From contig NZ_QUHV01000018.1 in assembly GCF_003479805.1 (NCBI RefSeq), positions 1 to 35,352 on the forward strand: DNA of 35,352 nt. Direction: 5' to 3'. The notes beneath the pieces were generated by a model that saw nothing but the letters and a program-made list of their open reading frames with translations, ran no database searches and was not told the origin of the DNA. A program made the translations under genes and the position numbers. Source of the stretch: Collinsella sp. AF08-23 (lineage in GTDB: Bacteria; Actinomycetota; Coriobacteriia; Coriobacteriales; Coriobacteriaceae). Positions 34,100-35,352 of the stretch are shown here, piece by piece (positions within the stretch are counted from its first letter, which is position 1; each line of letters opens with the position of its first letter).

Positions 34100-35352
34100 C
34101 TACCAGTGAGGAGCCGGTGCGTGCATCGCCGCAGGCGAAGACCGCGGCCCCCGGCGCGCCCTGCGTCTTGGGGGCGCAACGGTGGGAAGCCCCCTCCATG
34201 ACGGTCAGGGCGCGCCCCTGGTCGGAGACGAGCGCGCCGAAGGCGTCGAACGTGCTCGTCTCCGGTCCGGTGAACCCGCAGGCGATGAGCACCAGCTGTG
34301 CCGGGATCTCATGCTCGGATCCCTCGATACGGCGGGGGGTGCCGTCGCTCCAATCGAGGTTGGCGACGAGCAGCCCGCGCACGCCGCCCCGTTCGTCCGT
34401 GAGAACCTCGATCGTGTCGGCAGCCCACGTGCGCATCTCGGCGCCCATGAGTTCGATGGCCTCTTGCTGCCCGTAGTCGGTCTTCTTCACGTTGGGCCAT
34501 TGCGGCCAGCCATTGCCCTCGCGCGGGCATGCGGGCGGCTCCGGCAGGAACTCGAGCTGGCGCACTGATTGCGCTCCCTGGCGCACGGCGGTGCCCACGC
34601 AGTCGTTGCCAGTGTCGCCGCCGCCGATCACGACGACGTCGAGACCGCGTGCCGATATGACGCTCGAGTCCGTATCGCCCGCGAGTACCGCGCGGGTCGC
34701 CGCCTCGAGGTAGTCGACGGCGTATACGACACCCGCCGCATCGGCGCCCGGGGATGCCAGGGGGCGCGGCGTACGCGCCCCGCATGCGAGGATGACGGCG
34801 TCCGACTCTTCGAGCAGCCCCTCGGCGACGTCTGCGCGAGAGGCGTCGACGCCCAGCCGGAATTCAATGCCCAGCGACTCCATGAGGTCCACACGGCGCT
34901 GGACGATCGACTTTTCGAGCTTCATGTTGGGGATTCCGTACATGAGCAGACCGCCGGCTCGGTCATCGCGCTCCACGATGGTCACGCGCGCGCCGCGCCG
35001 GGCGAGGTCCCACGCCGCCGCGAGCCCGGCGGGGCCGGATCCCACGACGGTGACGCGCGGCGCGTTCCTGCCAGGGGCGGGGAAGCGTGCGGGGCCGCCG
35101 TGCTCCCACTCCCAGTCGGAGATGGCGCGCTCGTTGTCGTGGATCGTGACGGGCTGGCCGTCGACGGTCCCGAGGTTGCACGCCGCCTCGCACAGGGCCG
35201 GGCATACGCGGCTCGTGAACTCGGGCAGGGGTGAGGTGAGCGCGAGGCGTTCGGCGGCGGCCTCCATACGTCCACGGTAGATGAGCTCGTTCCACTCGGG
35301 AATGAGGTTGTGCTGATGTGGCAACACCTTCTTGAACAAATCTACGAGAGGA
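34038..35352 (-). CDS. gltD: glutamate synthase small subunit-like flavoprotein (GltD), N-terminus atypical, partial
   Basis: GltD passes electrons from NADPH via FAD and Fe-S clusters to the GOGAT large subunit. Clear features are RVCPALCEAACNLG, the FAD dinucleotide fold VVGSGPAGLAAAWDLARRGA, GIPNMKLEK, the NADPH fold VVVIGGGDTGNDCVG and the C-terminal VFACGDARTGSSLVV. Normal homologues begin with about 40-50 residues including CxxCxxPxCxxxCP ahead of NLIPEWN. Here NLIPEWNELIYRGR is instead preceded by FKKVLPHQH, with only a TTG (35339) as possible start, and the frame remains open to the window edge. So either the cysteine region was lost by rearrangement or the gene continues oddly outside. 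It is convergent with a broken glutamine synthetase gene. Confidence 0.82.
   Translation of the reverse strand, partial: PLVDLFKKVLPHQHNLIPEWNELIYRGRMEAAAERLALTSPLPEFTSRVCPALCEAACNLGTVDGQPVTIHDNERAISDWEWEHGGPARFPAPGRNAPRVTVVGSGPAGLAAAWDLARRGARVTIVERDDRAGGLLMYGIPNMKLEKSIVQRRVDLMESLGIEFRLGVDASRADVAEGLLEESDAVILACGARTPRPLASPGADAAGVVYAVDYLEAATRAVLAGDTDSSVISARGLDVVVIGGGDTGNDCVGTAVRQGAQSVRQLEFLPEPPACPREGNGWPQWPNVKKTDYGQQEAIELMGAEMRTWAADTIEVLTDERGGVRGLLVANLDWSDGTPRRIEGSEHEIPAQLVLIACGFTGPETSTFDAFGALVSDQGRALTVMEGASHRCAPKTQGAPGAAVFACGDARTGSSLVVNAIADALACADEVARELAL

Overview
The window is GC-rich chromosomal DNA that looks like a gut member of the Coriobacteriia, most likely Collinsella or a close relative. 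The grounds are the strong GC bias at third codon positions, the class III (Firmicutes-type) fructose-1,6-bisphosphatase, a SARP-type regulator, large host-glycan hydrolases ending in an LAQTG sortase-like signal, a DUF711/PFL protein and a feoA-feoA-feoB locus. The genus is inferred from gene content, not from a marker gene. No tRNA, rRNA, CRISPR array, prophage or transposase gene was found.

Layout. 49-603 (-) is a flavodoxin-like NADPH:FMN reductase, divergent from manA (951-1883, +). 2117-5723 is a thiamine/HMP uptake operon headed by a TPP riboswitch and terminator: thiamine-binding protein, ThiX-like permease, ThiY-like lipoprotein and ThiZ-like ATPase. 6134-9701 is a ferrous-iron locus: two feoA, feoB and a Cys-rich FeoB-associated membrane peptide. 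Next are class III fbp (9765-11693), a small XRE regulator (11742-11951, -) with a perfect palindrome at its start, and a 1010-aa STAND/SARP regulator (12451-15483) with direct repeats in its leader. yhbY (-) and a DUF711 gene (+) follow. On the minus strand metF, a stand-alone methionine synthase reactivation-type protein and a shortened metH form one methionine operon (21946 to 17801).

22258-33269 carries two giant secreted, wall-anchored enzymes: a GH2 beta-galactosidase and a GH95 alpha-L-fucosidase. Together they could strip terminal fucose and then beta-galactose from mucin O-glycans, H antigens or fucosylated milk oligosaccharides. The right end has a badly shrunken type III glutamine synthetase relic (33623-34099) convergent with a gltD-like gene that lacks the expected N-terminal cysteine region at the window edge, so both nitrogen assimilation genes look damaged.

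The most unusual signal is non-coding. Three intergenic palindromic elements (5762-5899, 9305-9442, 17649-17786) are each exactly 138 bp. They keep a T5 tract and a GTA core at the same offset in all six arms, although the end sequence of one copy differs and still pairs with itself. A fourth, different long hairpin (4826-4949) lies inside the thi operon. These may be a MITE/REP-like family or structured RNA elements.
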